Shown here in pieces: positions 1 to 8,491 of a stretch of 48,012 nt of DNA (position 1 is the first letter of the stretch; the number at the start of each line of letters is the position of its first letter). The stretch is taken from contig CAIPBM010000007.1 of NCBI GenBank assembly GCA_903863295.1, positions 1-48,012 on the forward strand, read 5' to 3'. The stretch comes from an uncultured Verrucomicrobiota bacterium (lineage in GTDB: Bacteria > Verrucomicrobiota > Verrucomicrobiia > Methylacidiphilales > UBA1321). Position numbers and translations under genes: made by a program. The notes beneath the pieces were generated by a model. It saw nothing but the letters and a program-made list of their open reading frames with translations, was not told the origin of the DNA and did not search any database.

Positions 1-494
1 ACGGGATCTTGCATGTAACCGCCAAAGATCTGGGCACCGGCAAGGAACAGAAGATCACCATCACCGCCAGCAGCGGTCTGTCCAAAGATGAGATCGAAAA
101 GATGCGGCGAGATGCCGATCTTCATGCTGACGAAGACAAAGCAAAGCGCGAAGAGATCGAGGTCCGCAACGAAGCAGATGGTGCCGTTTATCGCTCCGAT
201 AAGATGTTCAAGGACAACTTGGACAAGCTTTCTGAAAGCGACCGGGTGCAGATTGAAGAATCCGCCCAAAAAACGAAGGATGCGTTGGCAACCGGAGATG
301 TCGCCAGCATGAAATCCGCCAGCCAGCGTCTGAACCAGGTGTGGCAAGCCGCGTCTGCCGCGCTCTATCGAACGTCATCAGCCAAGGCCGCCGCCGGACA
401 GAACGGTGATCACAAAAATGGAGCCGCTGGACCTGAACATAAGGACGGGGATGTCGTTGAAGCGGAACTGGTCGAGGAAGATGCCAAGCATTGA
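1..494 (+). CDS. dnaK: Molecular chaperone DnaK (Hsp70), C-terminal part only
   Basis: The reading frame is open from the first base, so the gene begins outside the window. The visible 163 or so residues start with [18 protein letters not shown], the end of the Hsp70 substrate-binding beta domain. The helical lid follows ([21 protein letters not shown] and on), then a low-complexity linker and an acidic tail ending [11 protein letters not shown], the usual DnaK finish. The Hsp70 ATPase cycle refolds client proteins in the cytoplasm with GrpE and a J protein, both encoded directly downstream. The first in-frame start-like codon here (TTG at 9) is internal and is not a true start. The location beside cbpA and cbpM suggests an accessory dnaK copy rather than the housekeeping one; that is inference. 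Confidence 0.93.
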   Translation, partial: GILHVTAKDLGTGKEQKITITASSGLSKDEIEKMRRDADLHADEDKAKREEIEVRNEADGAVYRSDKMFKDNLDKLSESDRVQIEESAQKTKDALATGDVASMKSASQRLNQVWQAASAALYRTSSAKAAAGQNGDHKNGAAGPEHKDGDVVEAELVEEDAKH

Positions 495-558
495 GTTTAA
501 TTTGCGCTTAGCTCGTGGGACAAATCAAGGTCAGCAAACGGTTTAATCAAGGCTTCCT

Positions 559-1083
559 ATGAATTCAAAAAAACATTCTCATGTTGAACCGACGGACAAC
601 GGAACTACGACCGCTAGTGCAGTTGTCGAAACCGCGCCGGATAACTACCAAGCCGAGTTGGCCGAACAGAAGGATCGTTATCTCCGCTTGGCGGCCGATT
701 TTGATAACTTTCGCAAAAGAACGGCTCAGGAGTCCGAGCGACGCTCCAGCGCGAAGAAGGAAGCGCTGATTCAGGATCTCCTGCCCATCATCGACAACCT
801 GGAGCGGGCCCTTGCCGTAGGTCCCAACACGGCATTCGATCAACTCCTCCTAGGGGTGGACATGATCCTGCAGCAGCTTCGCCAACTCCTTCGCCAGAAC
901 GAAGTGGAACCGGAAGAAAGCCAGGGTAAGCCTTTCGATCCCCTCCGCCATGAAGCGATTGGCTCGCGTAGCGATTCGACTCAACCCGACCATTCCGTGC
1001 TGGAAACGACCCAGCGTGGCTATCGTCGAGGTAAGGACATTTTCCGTCCAGCGAAGGTTATCGTCAACGATCTGAGCAAGTAA
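559..1083 (+). CDS. grpE: Nucleotide exchange factor GrpE
   Basis: A 174-residue protein of normal GrpE length. Residues 30-60 form the start of the long dimerising helix ([20 protein letters not shown] then RKRTAQE). The typical [13 protein letters not shown] stretch follows, and the C-terminal beta domain carries [12 protein letters not shown]. GrpE releases ADP from DnaK and acts as its thermosensor. The gene lies 64 bp after dnaK and 11 bp before the J-protein gene, so the three probably form one transcript. The first 25 residues are polar and variable, as is usual in the family. Confidence 0.95.
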   Translation: MNSKKHSHVEPTDNGTTTASAVVETAPDNYQAELAEQKDRYLRLAADFDNFRKRTAQESERRSSAKKEALIQDLLPIIDNLERALAVGPNTAFDQLLLGVDMILQQLRQLLRQNEVEPEESQGKPFDPLRHEAIGSRSDSTQPDHSVLETTQRGYRRGKDIFRPAKVIVNDLSK

Positions 1084-1094
1084 GAATTCCCGCG

Positions 1095-2084
1095 ATGCCC
1101 GTCGAGTTTAAAGACTATTACGTCACCCTGGGAGTTTCGCGAACCGCGAGCGATGACGAGATTAAGAAGGCCTTCCGCAAGCTCGCCCGTAAATATCATC
1201 CTGACGTCGCCAAGGATAAAAAATTGGGTGAGGAGAAGTTCAAGGAGATCAACGAGGCACACGAGGTTCTGAGCGATCCCATCAAGAGGAAGCAATATGA
1301 TGAGTTGGGGCCGAATTGGAAGGAAGGATCAGCGTACCAAAGACCCTCCGGCCAGCAACCAGGCCGTAACGGCCGTTCCCGCCAACCGCAAGGTGATTTT
1401 CACTTTGAAGGCACGGGATTTAGCGACTTCTTCGAACAAATGTTTGGAGGACGGGAAAGGTCAGGCTTTCCGCCTCAAGGGGATGGCGCAGATTCTGACC
1501 CATTTGGCCAATCGCGCGGTTCAATGCCCGGAAGAGACATTGAAGGGGATATTCTCGTTACCCTTGATGAAGTGGTGAACGGGGCCGTTCGTGAACTCTC
1601 TCTCCAAAGCAACGACCCACGCACTGGCGAAGCCAAAACGCACCATTTCAAAGTCCGTATTCCTGCGGGTATCCACGAAGGCCAACGAATCCGAGTGCCT
1701 GGAAAAGGTGGAGAAGGATCCGGGCAGGCATTACCTGGGGACCTCTATCTACGGGTACGGCTGGCTGCACATCCTGATTTCCGCGTCCGAGGTTCTGATC
1801 TCTTTTACGATCTCGATCTCGCGCCCTGGGAAGGCGTCTTGGGCGCGACCATAAAGGTCCCGACACTCAAAGGTCACGTCAACCTCCGTATCCCGCCGGG
1901 AACCAATAATGGTTTGCAGTTGCGTGTTCCCAAGCATGGTTTGCCCAGGGTAAAGACAGCGGATCCCGGCGATCTTTACGTCGTGGTCGATGTCCAACTG
2001 CCGAAAAGCACTAATGAGAAGGAGCGCGTTCTTTGGGAGCAACTTTCAAGCATCTCCAATTTCAAACCAAGGAGTGAGTCATGA
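1095..2084 (+). CDS. cbpA: DnaJ-family co-chaperone of the CbpA type
   Basis: A 329-residue J protein. The J domain is at residues 5-72 with the catalytic HPD motif in [11 protein letters not shown] Gly/Phe-rich segment follows (about 90-150, with [14 protein letters not shown]), then two beta-sandwich substrate domains with [20 protein letters not shown] and the second-domain motif [20 protein letters not shown]. There is no CxxCxGxG zinc finger, which places it with CbpA/DnaJ2 rather than canonical DnaJ. It stimulates DnaK ATP hydrolysis and delivers substrates. The stop codon overlaps the start of the next gene (ATGA), indicating translational coupling to its probable modulator CbpM. Confidence 0.94.
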   Translation: MPVEFKDYYVTLGVSRTASDDEIKKAFRKLARKYHPDVAKDKKLGEEKFKEINEAHEVLSDPIKRKQYDELGPNWKEGSAYQRPSGQQPGRNGRSRQPQGDFHFEGTGFSDFFEQMFGGRERSGFPPQGDGADSDPFGQSRGSMPGRDIEGDILVTLDEVVNGAVRELSLQSNDPRTGEAKTHHFKVRIPAGIHEGQRIRVPGKGGEGSGQALPGDLYLRVRLAAHPDFRVRGSDLFYDLDLAPWEGVLGATIKVPTLKGHVNLRIPPGTNNGLQLRVPKHGLPRVKTADPGDLYVVVDVQLPKSTNEKERVLWEQLSSISNFKPRSES

Positions 2085-2416
2085 ATAACATCGTCTTAGC
2101 CGATAAAAATTTACTAACGCTGGTTTGTGTGACTGAGACAGGGCCCGCGACCTATTCGCTCGAGACGGCCGCTGGCCTGGCTGACATCCATCCCGAGATG
2201 CTTCGCCATTACTGCCGTCTTGGTCTTTTCGGTGATGTCCAAGCCAGACCCGAAGCTGACTTGATCTTTGATGATGATGACATCTACCAATTGCGCAGAT
2301 TCGAGCATTACCGCCGTAATACTCCGGTGAGCCGAAAGACGCTCCGGTTAATTTTCAGTCTCTGGCGCGATATCGAACTTCTGCAAACTGAACTTCGGTA
2401 CCTGCGTGACGCATGA
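2081..2416 (+). CDS. cbpM: CbpM-like chaperone modulator (MerR-type fold)
   Basis: A 111-residue protein whose ATG overlaps the cbpA stop codon by 4 bp. Residues 25-75 resemble a MerR-type winged-helix segment ([24 protein letters not shown] then [16 protein letters not shown]). A C-terminal helix follows ([21 protein letters not shown]). CbpM proteins share this plan and bind the J domain of CbpA to restrain its activity. The tight coupling to cbpA supports that role over a DNA-binding one, but a small MerR-like transcription factor cannot be excluded from sequence alone. Confidence 0.8.
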   Translation: MNNIVLADKNLLTLVCVTETGPATYSLETAAGLADIHPEMLRHYCRLGLFGDVQARPEADLIFDDDDIYQLRRFEHYRRNTPVSRKTLRLIFSLWRDIELLQTELRYLRDA

Positions 2417-2516
2417 GTCTCTTGAGTTTTGTGAAACGCTTCAATTGCCCAGACCAGGGCAATACCCCTAAACCCCTCGTCAATCTATCAACCTTATCCT
2501 GAAAGAAGACAAAATC

Positions 2517-3899
2517 ATGAGCTACCGAAGCGTCAGTCCCTATAGTGGTAAAGTCCTTAAAACATTCGAGGAGCTTACCGATAAACAACTTGAATCGGCA
2601 GTCACTACGGCAGAAGGCTGCTTCCTGACTTGGCGGCATACCACCTTTGTCGAGCGAGCCGTTATTGTGGCAAAAGCAGCTGCACTCATGCGTCAGCGTG
2701 TTGACGAATTAGCCGGTTTGGTGACGCTTGAAATGGGTAAGCTAATTGAACAAGCCCGTGGAGAAGTGGCTCTCAGCGCTGATATAATCAACTATTACGC
2801 CAAGAATGCGGAGGCCTTTTTAGCGCCGTTGTCTCTCAAGCCGGGTACGGGCGAGGCCCAGATCGAAAATGCCCCATTTGGCGTACTCTTCGGCGTGCAA
2901 CCCTGGAATTTCCCTTATTACCAACTGGCCCGTTTTGCCGCCCCGAATCTCATGGCAGGAAATGTTGTCATGGTTAAGCACGCGGGTTGTGTTCCTCAAT
3001 GTGCCATCGCTTTTGAGCAACTATGGCTGGATGCGGGTGCGCCCAAGGGAGCCTATACCAACCTTTTGATCTCCTACGATCAGGTCGACCGCGTGATTGA
3101 TGATCCTCGCATCAAGGGCGTCGCCCTGACTGGTAGCGTTGATGCCGGAAAGAAAGTAGCCGCCAGGGCGGGCCGGAATCTCAAGAAGTCCACCATGGAA
3201 CTCGGCGGCAGCGACGCCTTTATCGTACTTGAAGACGCTGATCTTGAGGAAACGGTCAAGTGGGCGGTCTGGGCCAAGATGAACAACACGGGACAGTGTT
3301 GCGTCGCGGCTAAACGCTTCATTGTCGTCGATCAATTGGCTGATGCTTTCCTCAATAAATTTCAGGCCGCAATGGAAGTGCTTCAACCAGGTGATCCGAT
3401 GGATACGGCAACGACGCTCGGGCCACTTTCCACGGAAGCGGCCTTGGTACAACTCCTCGATCAGGTTAAACGGGCGCTCGCCAAGGGTGCCACCTTGGTC
3501 ATGGGCGGCAAAAGGATTGATAGGCCGGGTGCTTTCATGCAACCAACCATTCTGGCTGACATCAGCCCGGGTAATCCTGCATTTAGAGAAGAATTTTTTG
3601 GACCTGTTGCACTCTTCTTCCGTGTGAAGAATGAGGACGAAGCTGTGGCGCTGGCAAACGACTCCGAATTTGGCTTGGGCGGCTCGATCTTTACCAAGGA
3701 TGTCGAGCGCGGCAAACGGTTAGCGAGCCGGATAGATACGGGCATGGTGTTCGTCAATCATCCTACTTGGACGACTCCTGACCTTCCATTCGGCGGGATC
3801 AAGAATTCCGGGTATGGACGTGAACTTTCAAGCCTAGGCATCCAGGAGTTCGTGAACAAAAAGCTGGTTCGCGTCGCTTCCATTGATTCCCCAGCCTGA
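2517..3899 (+). CDS. NAD(P)-dependent succinate-semialdehyde dehydrogenase-like aldehyde dehydrogenase
   Basis: A 460-residue ALDH-superfamily enzyme. Visible motifs are the cofactor-pocket region GVLFGVQPWNFPYYQLARFA (about 120-140), GVALTGSVDAGKKVA, the general-base glutamate in STMELGGSDAFIV, and the catalytic cysteine in NNTGQCCVAAKRFIV. The C-terminal PFGGIKNSGYGRELSSLGIQEFVNKK is typical of the YneI/GabD1-type succinate-semialdehyde dehydrogenases. The enzyme would oxidise a semialdehyde (succinic semialdehyde or a relative) to the acid with reduction of NAD(P)+. The substrate is assigned by subfamily resemblance only. The gene stands alone, about 100 bp after cbpM, and a hairpin follows it at 3925-3954. 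Confidence 0.9.
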   Translation: MSYRSVSPYSGKVLKTFEELTDKQLESAVTTAEGCFLTWRHTTFVERAVIVAKAAALMRQRVDELAGLVTLEMGKLIEQARGEVALSADIINYYAKNAEAFLAPLSLKPGTGEAQIENAPFGVLFGVQPWNFPYYQLARFAAPNLMAGNVVMVKHAGCVPQCAIAFEQLWLDAGAPKGAYTNLLISYDQVDRVIDDPRIKGVALTGSVDAGKKVAARAGRNLKKSTMELGGSDAFIVLEDADLEETVKWAVWAKMNNTGQCCVAAKRFIVVDQLADAFLNKFQAAMEVLQPGDPMDTATTLGPLSTEAALVQLLDQVKRALAKGATLVMGGKRIDRPGAFMQPTILADISPGNPAFREEFFGPVALFFRVKNEDEAVALANDSEFGLGGSIFTKDVERGKRLASRIDTGMVFVNHPTWTTPDLPFGGIKNSGYGRELSSLGIQEFVNKKLVRVASIDSPA

Positions 3900-3924
3900 G
3901 GTTTGACTGGAGTTTTAACAAAGG

Positions 3925-3954
3925 CGAGGGATCCCGTTTCGGTGGAATCCCTCG
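3925..3954. terminator. Hairpin between convergent genes, possible bidirectional terminator
   Basis: An 8-bp perfect inverted repeat (CGAGGGAT / ATCCCTCG) around a 14-nt loop sits between the end of the aldehyde dehydrogenase gene and the end of the convergent stress gene. There is no clear T tract, so intrinsic termination is likely but not certain. Confidence 0.45.
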
Positions 3955-4001
3955 TTAATCACTACGGCGATCCGAAAGGAGGATCGCTTTCTGCAGAAGA
4001 A

Positions 4002-4547
4002 CTAGGCGGCCAGCAACTCTTCGCCGTTGCGAGAAAACGTGTAACCTTCCAATGCGTCAGGATTGGTTCGATCAATAATTTCACGGGCGCTGGTCGCCTC
4101 CTGGGCTGTCCCATGAGCGATCAGAACAAACTTGCCGGTCTTGATGCCAGTTTCGTATTTCAAAACGCTGTCTTTCGGAATGCCCTGACTATAAAGCCCG
4201 GCACCTAGCGCACTGACTCCGCCTACGATTACTGCGTTTTCCAAGGCTGCAATAATCCAGCCCACCAGCGGACCTGCCGCCAAGATCGGGCCGACACCCG
4301 GTATCAAAAAGAACGCGGATCCGAACAGCAGCCCCCAGATTCCGCCCCAGAAGGCTCCCAATGTCCCCCAGTATTTGACGCGGTCGCCTGCGTTGTAATA
4401 GCCGACCACATGTTCATCCGTTTGGTAGTCGCGCCCCACAATGGAGAGCTTCTTCATGTCGAACCCGGATTGTTGCAGTTCTTTGACTGCGCTTTCGGCT
4501 TCCGCGTGGGATTTGTAAGTCGCCACGATGGCATTGTGTTCGGTCAT
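4002..4547 (-). CDS. 17M-like general stress protein with central glycine-rich hydrophobic segment
   Basis: A 181-residue protein. The N-terminal 45 residues (AIVATYKSHAEAESAVKELQ then FDMKKLSIVGRD) resemble the ferredoxin-like general stress protein 17M / DUF1269 region. A long Gly- and Ala-rich hydrophobic stretch at about 60-125 could span or associate with a membrane. A C-terminal alpha/beta segment follows (KTGKFVLIAHGTAQEATSAREII). The frame stays open upstream, but the ATG at 4547 is preferred because the paralogue at 9946 starts at the same place with a matching MTE start. The palindromic operator at 4613-4632 is centred 75.5 bp before this ATG, the same distance as in the paralogue. 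Molecular function is unknown. Confidence 0.8.
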   Translation of the reverse strand: MTEHNAIVATYKSHAEAESAVKELQQSGFDMKKLSIVGRDYQTDEHVVGYYNAGDRVKYWGTLGAFWGGIWGLLFGSAFFLIPGVGPILAAGPLVGWIIAALENAVIVGGVSALGAGLYSQGIPKDSVLKYETGIKTGKFVLIAHGTAQEATSAREIIDRTNPDALEGYTFSRNGEELLAA

Positions 4548-4612
4548 AATTTGGAATCTTTCGGTAGAGGTTATCCGCAGTTCAAAACCTAGGTTAGTTA
4601 CCGGGCGAGTTG

Positions 4613-4632
4613 TATGGGGTGTACACCCCATA
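4613..4632. promoter_or_regulatory. Palindromic operator, perfect 20-bp copy, divergent
   Basis: TATGGGGTGTACACCCCATA is a perfect palindrome and the best match to a repeat found upstream of many genes here. On the minus strand a -10-like TAGGTT begins at 4591, 31.5 bp from the centre, and serves the stress gene starting at 4547. On the plus strand TAATCT begins at 4653, 30.5 bp from the centre, and could serve the DUF883 gene at 4781. One symmetric site appears able to activate both directions. Confidence 0.82.
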
Positions 4633-4780
4633 TCGCTGACAATTCCGTCACGTAATCTAATCCTATTACGAAGTGGGCATCATGCAGCAAAGCCTGCATC
4701 CGCCAAAGCGACGGCAACAGCTCCGAAGTTAGACAAACTTACCTGCTCCGCCCAAAAAAAAACGCGCCAGAACAAAAGAT

Positions 4781-5089
4781 ATGAACAAGCCTACACGAGC
4801 GATTCTTCATGATATGCGCCAATTAGCGGAAGACGCCCAGGCTTTGATTGCAGCTACCGCCGATGTGACTGGAGAGACCGCAGCGGAATCCCGGAAGCGT
4901 CTTTCAATGACTCTAGAACGCGGCAAGAAGCTGTATGGTGACGTTTCCGCAAAGGCATACGACACCGCTTTGAACGGTGACGAGGCCGCGACCAAATACA
5001 TTTATCACGCTGTCGGGGTCGTAGCTGGTGCATTCCTTGGTTTTTTCGCTGCCCATCGATGTGTTTCTAAGCGCCCAAATCAAAAGTAA
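4781..5089 (+). CDS. DUF883/ElaB-YqjD-like inner-membrane stress protein
   Basis: A 102-residue protein with an amphipathic helical N-terminal part (MRQLAEDAQALIAATADVTG, then AESRKRLSMTLERGKK). A C-terminal membrane anchor with a GxxxG-like pattern follows (YHAVGVVAGAFLGFFAAHR). This is the layout of the YqjD/ElaB/YgaM proteins, stationary-phase proteins that can tether ribosomes to the membrane in E. coli. It is transcribed away from the 17M-like gene across the shared operator at 4613-4632. The 5' leader would be about 115 nt if the -10 at 4653 is used. Assignment is by architecture. Confidence 0.75.
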   Translation: MNKPTRAILHDMRQLAEDAQALIAATADVTGETAAESRKRLSMTLERGKKLYGDVSAKAYDTALNGDEAATKYIYHAVGVVAGAFLGFFAAHRCVSKRPNQK

Positions 5090-5130
5090 ACGCGTCACGC
5101 CCACAATCTAACCAAACCAGAAAATAAATT

Positions 5131-6117
5131 ATGAAAACTCCAATCCTCGCATCTGATCTCACCAAACAAGCGCCACATAGCCCCCGCAACCGTATCGGCG
5201 GATTCGCCATCGCCAGCCGGGCCGTCGATAAATGCCGCGCTGAAGCGGCGGGAATGCTAGGTGATTATCATTACGATTGTCCCCTGGACAATGTGCTTTT
5301 CACCTTCAAGGGCATAACCAGCGCACAGTTTAAAACCGCTGTTCAAGGCTCCAAAACCTACGAAGACGTCGGTGCCTGGCTCCTGGCCAATGGCACATCG
5401 AAAACATCTGCGGAGATTAAAACTTGGTCAGATGAAGTCGAGGCCGGCAGCCCGATGAAAAACCCGGAAAGGCGCGACTCTTTCATTAGTAATTGCTCGA
5501 AGCTCGGACTTATCCCTGAAACGAGTAGCACGTTCGATTGGCTCGAAGCGGATGACCGCGCCAGCTTCGGCAAGATTTCTCTGAAAGCACTAAAGGCAAA
5601 TGCTGCCAGTACAGGAAAAGAAGAGGACCTGAAAATGTACAAGACGGGGAACGATATCTCGCAAAGTCAAAGGCTGGAGATCAACGCGATCTTGAACCAA
5701 CGATTGGCGTCAGCCGTCGATCTGCAAATGCAAATGAAGCAGGCGCATTGGAATGTCAAAGGGCCCAACTTTATTGGCCTGCACGAGCTCTTCGACAAGA
5801 TTGCCGAGGCCGCAGAAGGTTATGTCGATCTGATCGCCGAGCGTATTGTTCAGCTCGGAGGCATTGCGGAAGGCACCGTTCGCGTCTCGGCTGCCCGTTC
5901 CCAACTCGACGAATACCCACTCGCGGTTGCGGAAGGCACGTCACATATCAGCGCGGTCGTCACTGCCCTTTCGACCTTTGGGCATGAGGCGAGGGGTACC
6001 ATCACCGAGGCGGATGACCTGGACGACGCCGACACCGCCGATCTGTTTACCGAGGTTTCGCGGGGAATCGATAAGTGGCTCTGGTTTGTCGAGGCTCACA
6101 GTCAGGCCACTGAGTAA
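5131..6117 (+). CDS. Fusion protein: DUF5069 domain plus Dps-type ferritin
   Basis: A 328-residue protein with two distinct halves. Residues 5-150 match the DUF5069 pattern: DLTKQAPHSPRNRIGGFAIA, the dyad GDYHYDCPLD and a WLEADD motif near the end. Residues 170-328 are a complete Dps: ILNQRLASAVDLQMQMKQAHWNVKG supplies the ferroxidase His of one subunit, and HELFDKIAEAAEGYVDLIAERI supplies the Asp/Glu ligands. Dps dodecamers oxidise and store iron and shield DNA. If the Dps half assembles normally, the DUF5069 half would decorate the shell. No frameshift or stop separates the halves. DUF5069 has no known function to my knowledge. Confidence 0.88.
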   Translation: MKTPILASDLTKQAPHSPRNRIGGFAIASRAVDKCRAEAAGMLGDYHYDCPLDNVLFTFKGITSAQFKTAVQGSKTYEDVGAWLLANGTSKTSAEIKTWSDEVEAGSPMKNPERRDSFISNCSKLGLIPETSSTFDWLEADDRASFGKISLKALKANAASTGKEEDLKMYKTGNDISQSQRLEINAILNQRLASAVDLQMQMKQAHWNVKGPNFIGLHELFDKIAEAAEGYVDLIAERIVQLGGIAEGTVRVSAARSQLDEYPLAVAEGTSHISAVVTALSTFGHEARGTITEADDLDDADTADLFTEVSRGIDKWLWFVEAHSQATE

Positions 6118-6131
6118 TCAACCACCTACTT

Positions 6132-6533
6132 ATGAAAATCGACCCTCCAAAAGACGCGGCCTTAATCATCAATTCTACTGGCGTCGGGACAGTGACCGAC
6201 AAGATGGTTCGGGAAAGAGCAGTTGAACTGGCCGTTATCGATGGCCGCACCGCGCAAGAAGTATCCACCTCCGATTGGGAACAGGCCAAACGGGAGTTGA
6301 CGAACGAGTCGGATCAGGACCCGAAGGAAGCCCTCCTTGAGTCTGCTCCCGAATCCGAACGGTGGGATCCGCTGCCCGGATCCACTGGGCGTGTTGTGCC
6401 CGTAACTTCCATCGACGATGAGGATGACGAAGGTCGAAGCGTCGCCGAAAGATTGATCGACGAGGGGATGCTCGAAGCCGAACACGATCAGATGGTCCAA
6501 GCGGCGAAGAAACAGAAGGAAGAGGATAAATAA
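6132..6533 (+). CDS. Small acidic DUF2934-like protein
   Basis: A 133-residue acidic protein, 14 bp after the DUF5069-Dps gene and probably co-transcribed with it. Residues 25-60 (MVRERAVELAVIDGRTAQEV then DWEQAKREL) resemble the DUF2934 helix pair, a short module common in stress islands. The rest is charged and probably disordered, ending in a Lys/Glu-rich helix. It has no catalytic motif I can recognise. Function unknown. Confidence 0.65.
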   Translation: MKIDPPKDAALIINSTGVGTVTDKMVRERAVELAVIDGRTAQEVSTSDWEQAKRELTNESDQDPKEALLESAPESERWDPLPGSTGRVVPVTSIDDEDDEGRSVAERLIDEGMLEAEHDQMVQAAKKQKEEDK

Positions 6534-6606
6534 TCGTCGTCAAGGCAGTCGGGATTTCGACCGCGCGATGCGCATCCTCCTCCGATGCAGAGGCTGAAAG
6601 TAAATT

Positions 6607-7758
6607 ATGACCCAAATTACGAGCAGCGAGATTCGGTTAGTGTCACACCCCAAGAGCGCGAATACGCATCTACTTTTTCAGCCATTTCGATTGAAGTCGC
6701 TAAAACTTAATAACCGGATCGTCATGGCTCCCATGACGCGCTCGTTCTCTCCCGACGGAGTGCCTACTTTGGCTGTGGCGGACTACTATGTTCGCCGATC
6801 ACAGGGAGAGGTGGGCCTGATCATATCCGAAGGTACGGTAGTCAACCGCCCGGCAGCTTCCAATGATCGGGATATTCCCCATTTTTATGGCGAGAAGGCA
6901 CTTGGTGGGTGGAAGGCGGTGATTGATAAAGTGCATGCGGTCGGGGGTGTCATGGCTCCGCAGCTCTGGCATATGGGCGTGGTGGCTGCCAAGGATTCCG
7001 GTTGGTTGCCACCCGCACCGTTTGAAGGACCATCGGGCTACGTCGCTCCCGGCAAGATCGGGGGAATCGCGATGACGGAGCACGATATTACCGAAACCAT
7101 CCGGGCGTTTGCGCAGGCGGCGGCGGACGCCAAAACGCTGGGATTTGACGCGGTCGAAATTCATGGCGCTCATGGCTACCTCATTGATCAATTCTTCTGG
7201 CATCCCACCAACCAACGCACCGACCGATACGGCGGACAGTCTTTAGCTGAACGCTCCCGATTCGCAGAGGAACTGATTCGGGCTGTTCGCCACGCAGTCG
7301 GTTGTGAATTCGTGATTAGTCTTCGAGTCTCGCAGTGGAAGCTTCAAGACTACACCGCAAAGCTAGCGACGACGCCTCATGAGATGGAGGCTTGGCTCGT
7401 TCCTTTGGCGGAGGCGGGTGTGGATATCTTCCACTGTTCGCAACGCCGGTTTTGGGATGCCGAGTTCACAGATTCGGATTTGAACTTTGCCGGCTGGGCC
7501 AAAAAGCTGACTGGAAAAGCCACCATCACGGTGGGCTCCGTCGGGCTTTCCGGAGAGTTTCTCGCGGCCTTCCGTGGGGAAGCCTCAGTGCCCAACTCCT
7601 TGGATGAACTCCATCGCCGCTTGGATAGGGGAGATTTCGACTTGGTCGCCGTGGGTCGCGCCTTGATCTCCGACGCAGGGTGGACTCGAAAGATTCACGA
7701 AGGGCGTACTTCCGAATTGGTCGGCTTCACCAAGGAAGCGCTCGCCACTCTTGCCTAA
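6607..7758 (+). CDS. Old Yellow Enzyme-family FMN oxidoreductase (NADH:flavin oxidoreductase)
   Basis: A 383-residue TIM barrel of usual OYE length. The N-terminal LKSLKLNNRIVMAPMTRSFS binds FMN. QLWHMG lies in the active site, and the signature HGAHGYLIDQFFWHPTNQRT followed by DRYGG carries the substrate-binding residues. Late FMN-phosphate motifs are TVGSVG and DLVAVGRALISD. Such enzymes reduce activated C=C bonds or nitro compounds with NAD(P)H. The gene is followed after 50 bp by a nitroreductase gene, so the two may form a redox or xenobiotic-reduction unit. No palindromic operator is visible directly upstream. Confidence 0.93.
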   Translation: MTQITSSEIRLVSHPKSANTHLLFQPFRLKSLKLNNRIVMAPMTRSFSPDGVPTLAVADYYVRRSQGEVGLIISEGTVVNRPAASNDRDIPHFYGEKALGGWKAVIDKVHAVGGVMAPQLWHMGVVAAKDSGWLPPAPFEGPSGYVAPGKIGGIAMTEHDITETIRAFAQAAADAKTLGFDAVEIHGAHGYLIDQFFWHPTNQRTDRYGGQSLAERSRFAEELIRAVRHAVGCEFVISLRVSQWKLQDYTAKLATTPHEMEAWLVPLAEAGVDIFHCSQRRFWDAEFTDSDLNFAGWAKKLTGKATITVGSVGLSGEFLAAFRGEASVPNSLDELHRRLDRGDFDLVAVGRALISDAGWTRKIHEGRTSELVGFTKEALATLA

Positions 7759-7808
7759 TTCTAAAAAAGCGAATTTCAGCCCACACAAACTCACACATTT
7801 CAAACATT

Positions 7809-8414
7809 ATGACTGACAGAAAAAACCCCATTCCATCTAAACCAACCATGAGTGCGATGGACGCCATCCATCAACGTCGTTCGGTGCGCAATTACACGCA
7901 GCAAGCCATCGATAAAGCCACCGTCAATGCGCTACTCAATGCCGCCGTGCTCGCGCCCACCGCGATGCACCAAGAGCCGTGGTCGTTTGTCGTTATCCAA
8001 GACAAGGACGTGCTAGATCGCCTGTCAGCAAAGTGCGAAGAGAAAGTGCGCGAAGAAGCGAAACGTGGAGATTCTCCAACATCTAAGCATCGGCTCCATC
8101 TGACGGACGCCCCCGAGTTCAATGTATTCCACAAGGCGGGCACGCTCATCATTATCTGTGGCAAGCATGCTGGACCGTTTGTGGAGGCCGACTGCTGGCT
8201 GGCTGCAGAGAACCTCATGCTGGCAGCATGCGCGAATGGTCTGGGCACTTGTGTCATTGGTTTTGCCGTGGAGGCCCTTAACACTGCGGAGTGGAAGACT
8301 GAGTTAAAAATTCCGAATGAAATGACCGTCATCGCGCCCATCATCATCGGAGTGCCTACTAGTGAGCCTCCAGCGACATCACGCAAGCCACCTGAAATAC
8401 TCTTGTGGAAGTGA
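7809..8414 (+). CDS. Nitroreductase-family FMN protein
   Basis: A 201-residue protein of the nitroreductase fold. The N-terminal motif AIHQRRSVRNYTQQAI supplies FMN-phosphate contacts. LNAAVLAPTAMHQEPWSFVVIQ is the classic second motif, and LAAENLMLAACANGLGTCVIG the third. A C-terminal PPEILLWK closes the fold. The ATG at 7809 is preferred over the longer open frame because the extension lacks family similarity; an internal ATG 39 bp further on is also possible. It likely reduces nitro compounds or quinones with NAD(P)H. Nitroreductases of this size are frequent members of hypoxia/dormancy regulons in other bacteria. Confidence 0.87.
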   Translation: MTDRKNPIPSKPTMSAMDAIHQRRSVRNYTQQAIDKATVNALLNAAVLAPTAMHQEPWSFVVIQDKDVLDRLSAKCEEKVREEAKRGDSPTSKHRLHLTDAPEFNVFHKAGTLIIICGKHAGPFVEADCWLAAENLMLAACANGLGTCVIGFAVEALNTAEWKTELKIPNEMTVIAPIIIGVPTSEPPATSRKPPEILLWK

Positions 8415-8491
8415 TGCTATGGCAATGACCACGACGGTTCTGGTCTTCATTGGTGCCCGATTGTACTGAGACCTCGGGTCGTAGAACAGCT

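Noticed and set aside
2446..2470. AGGGCAATACCCCT upstream of the aldehyde dehydrogenase gene
   Set aside because: Spacing between GGG and CCC is two bases short of the operator family and the outer bases differ.
3903..4208. Plus-strand open frame of 101 codons
   Set aside because: It is antisense to the conserved 17M-like gene and has no family features.
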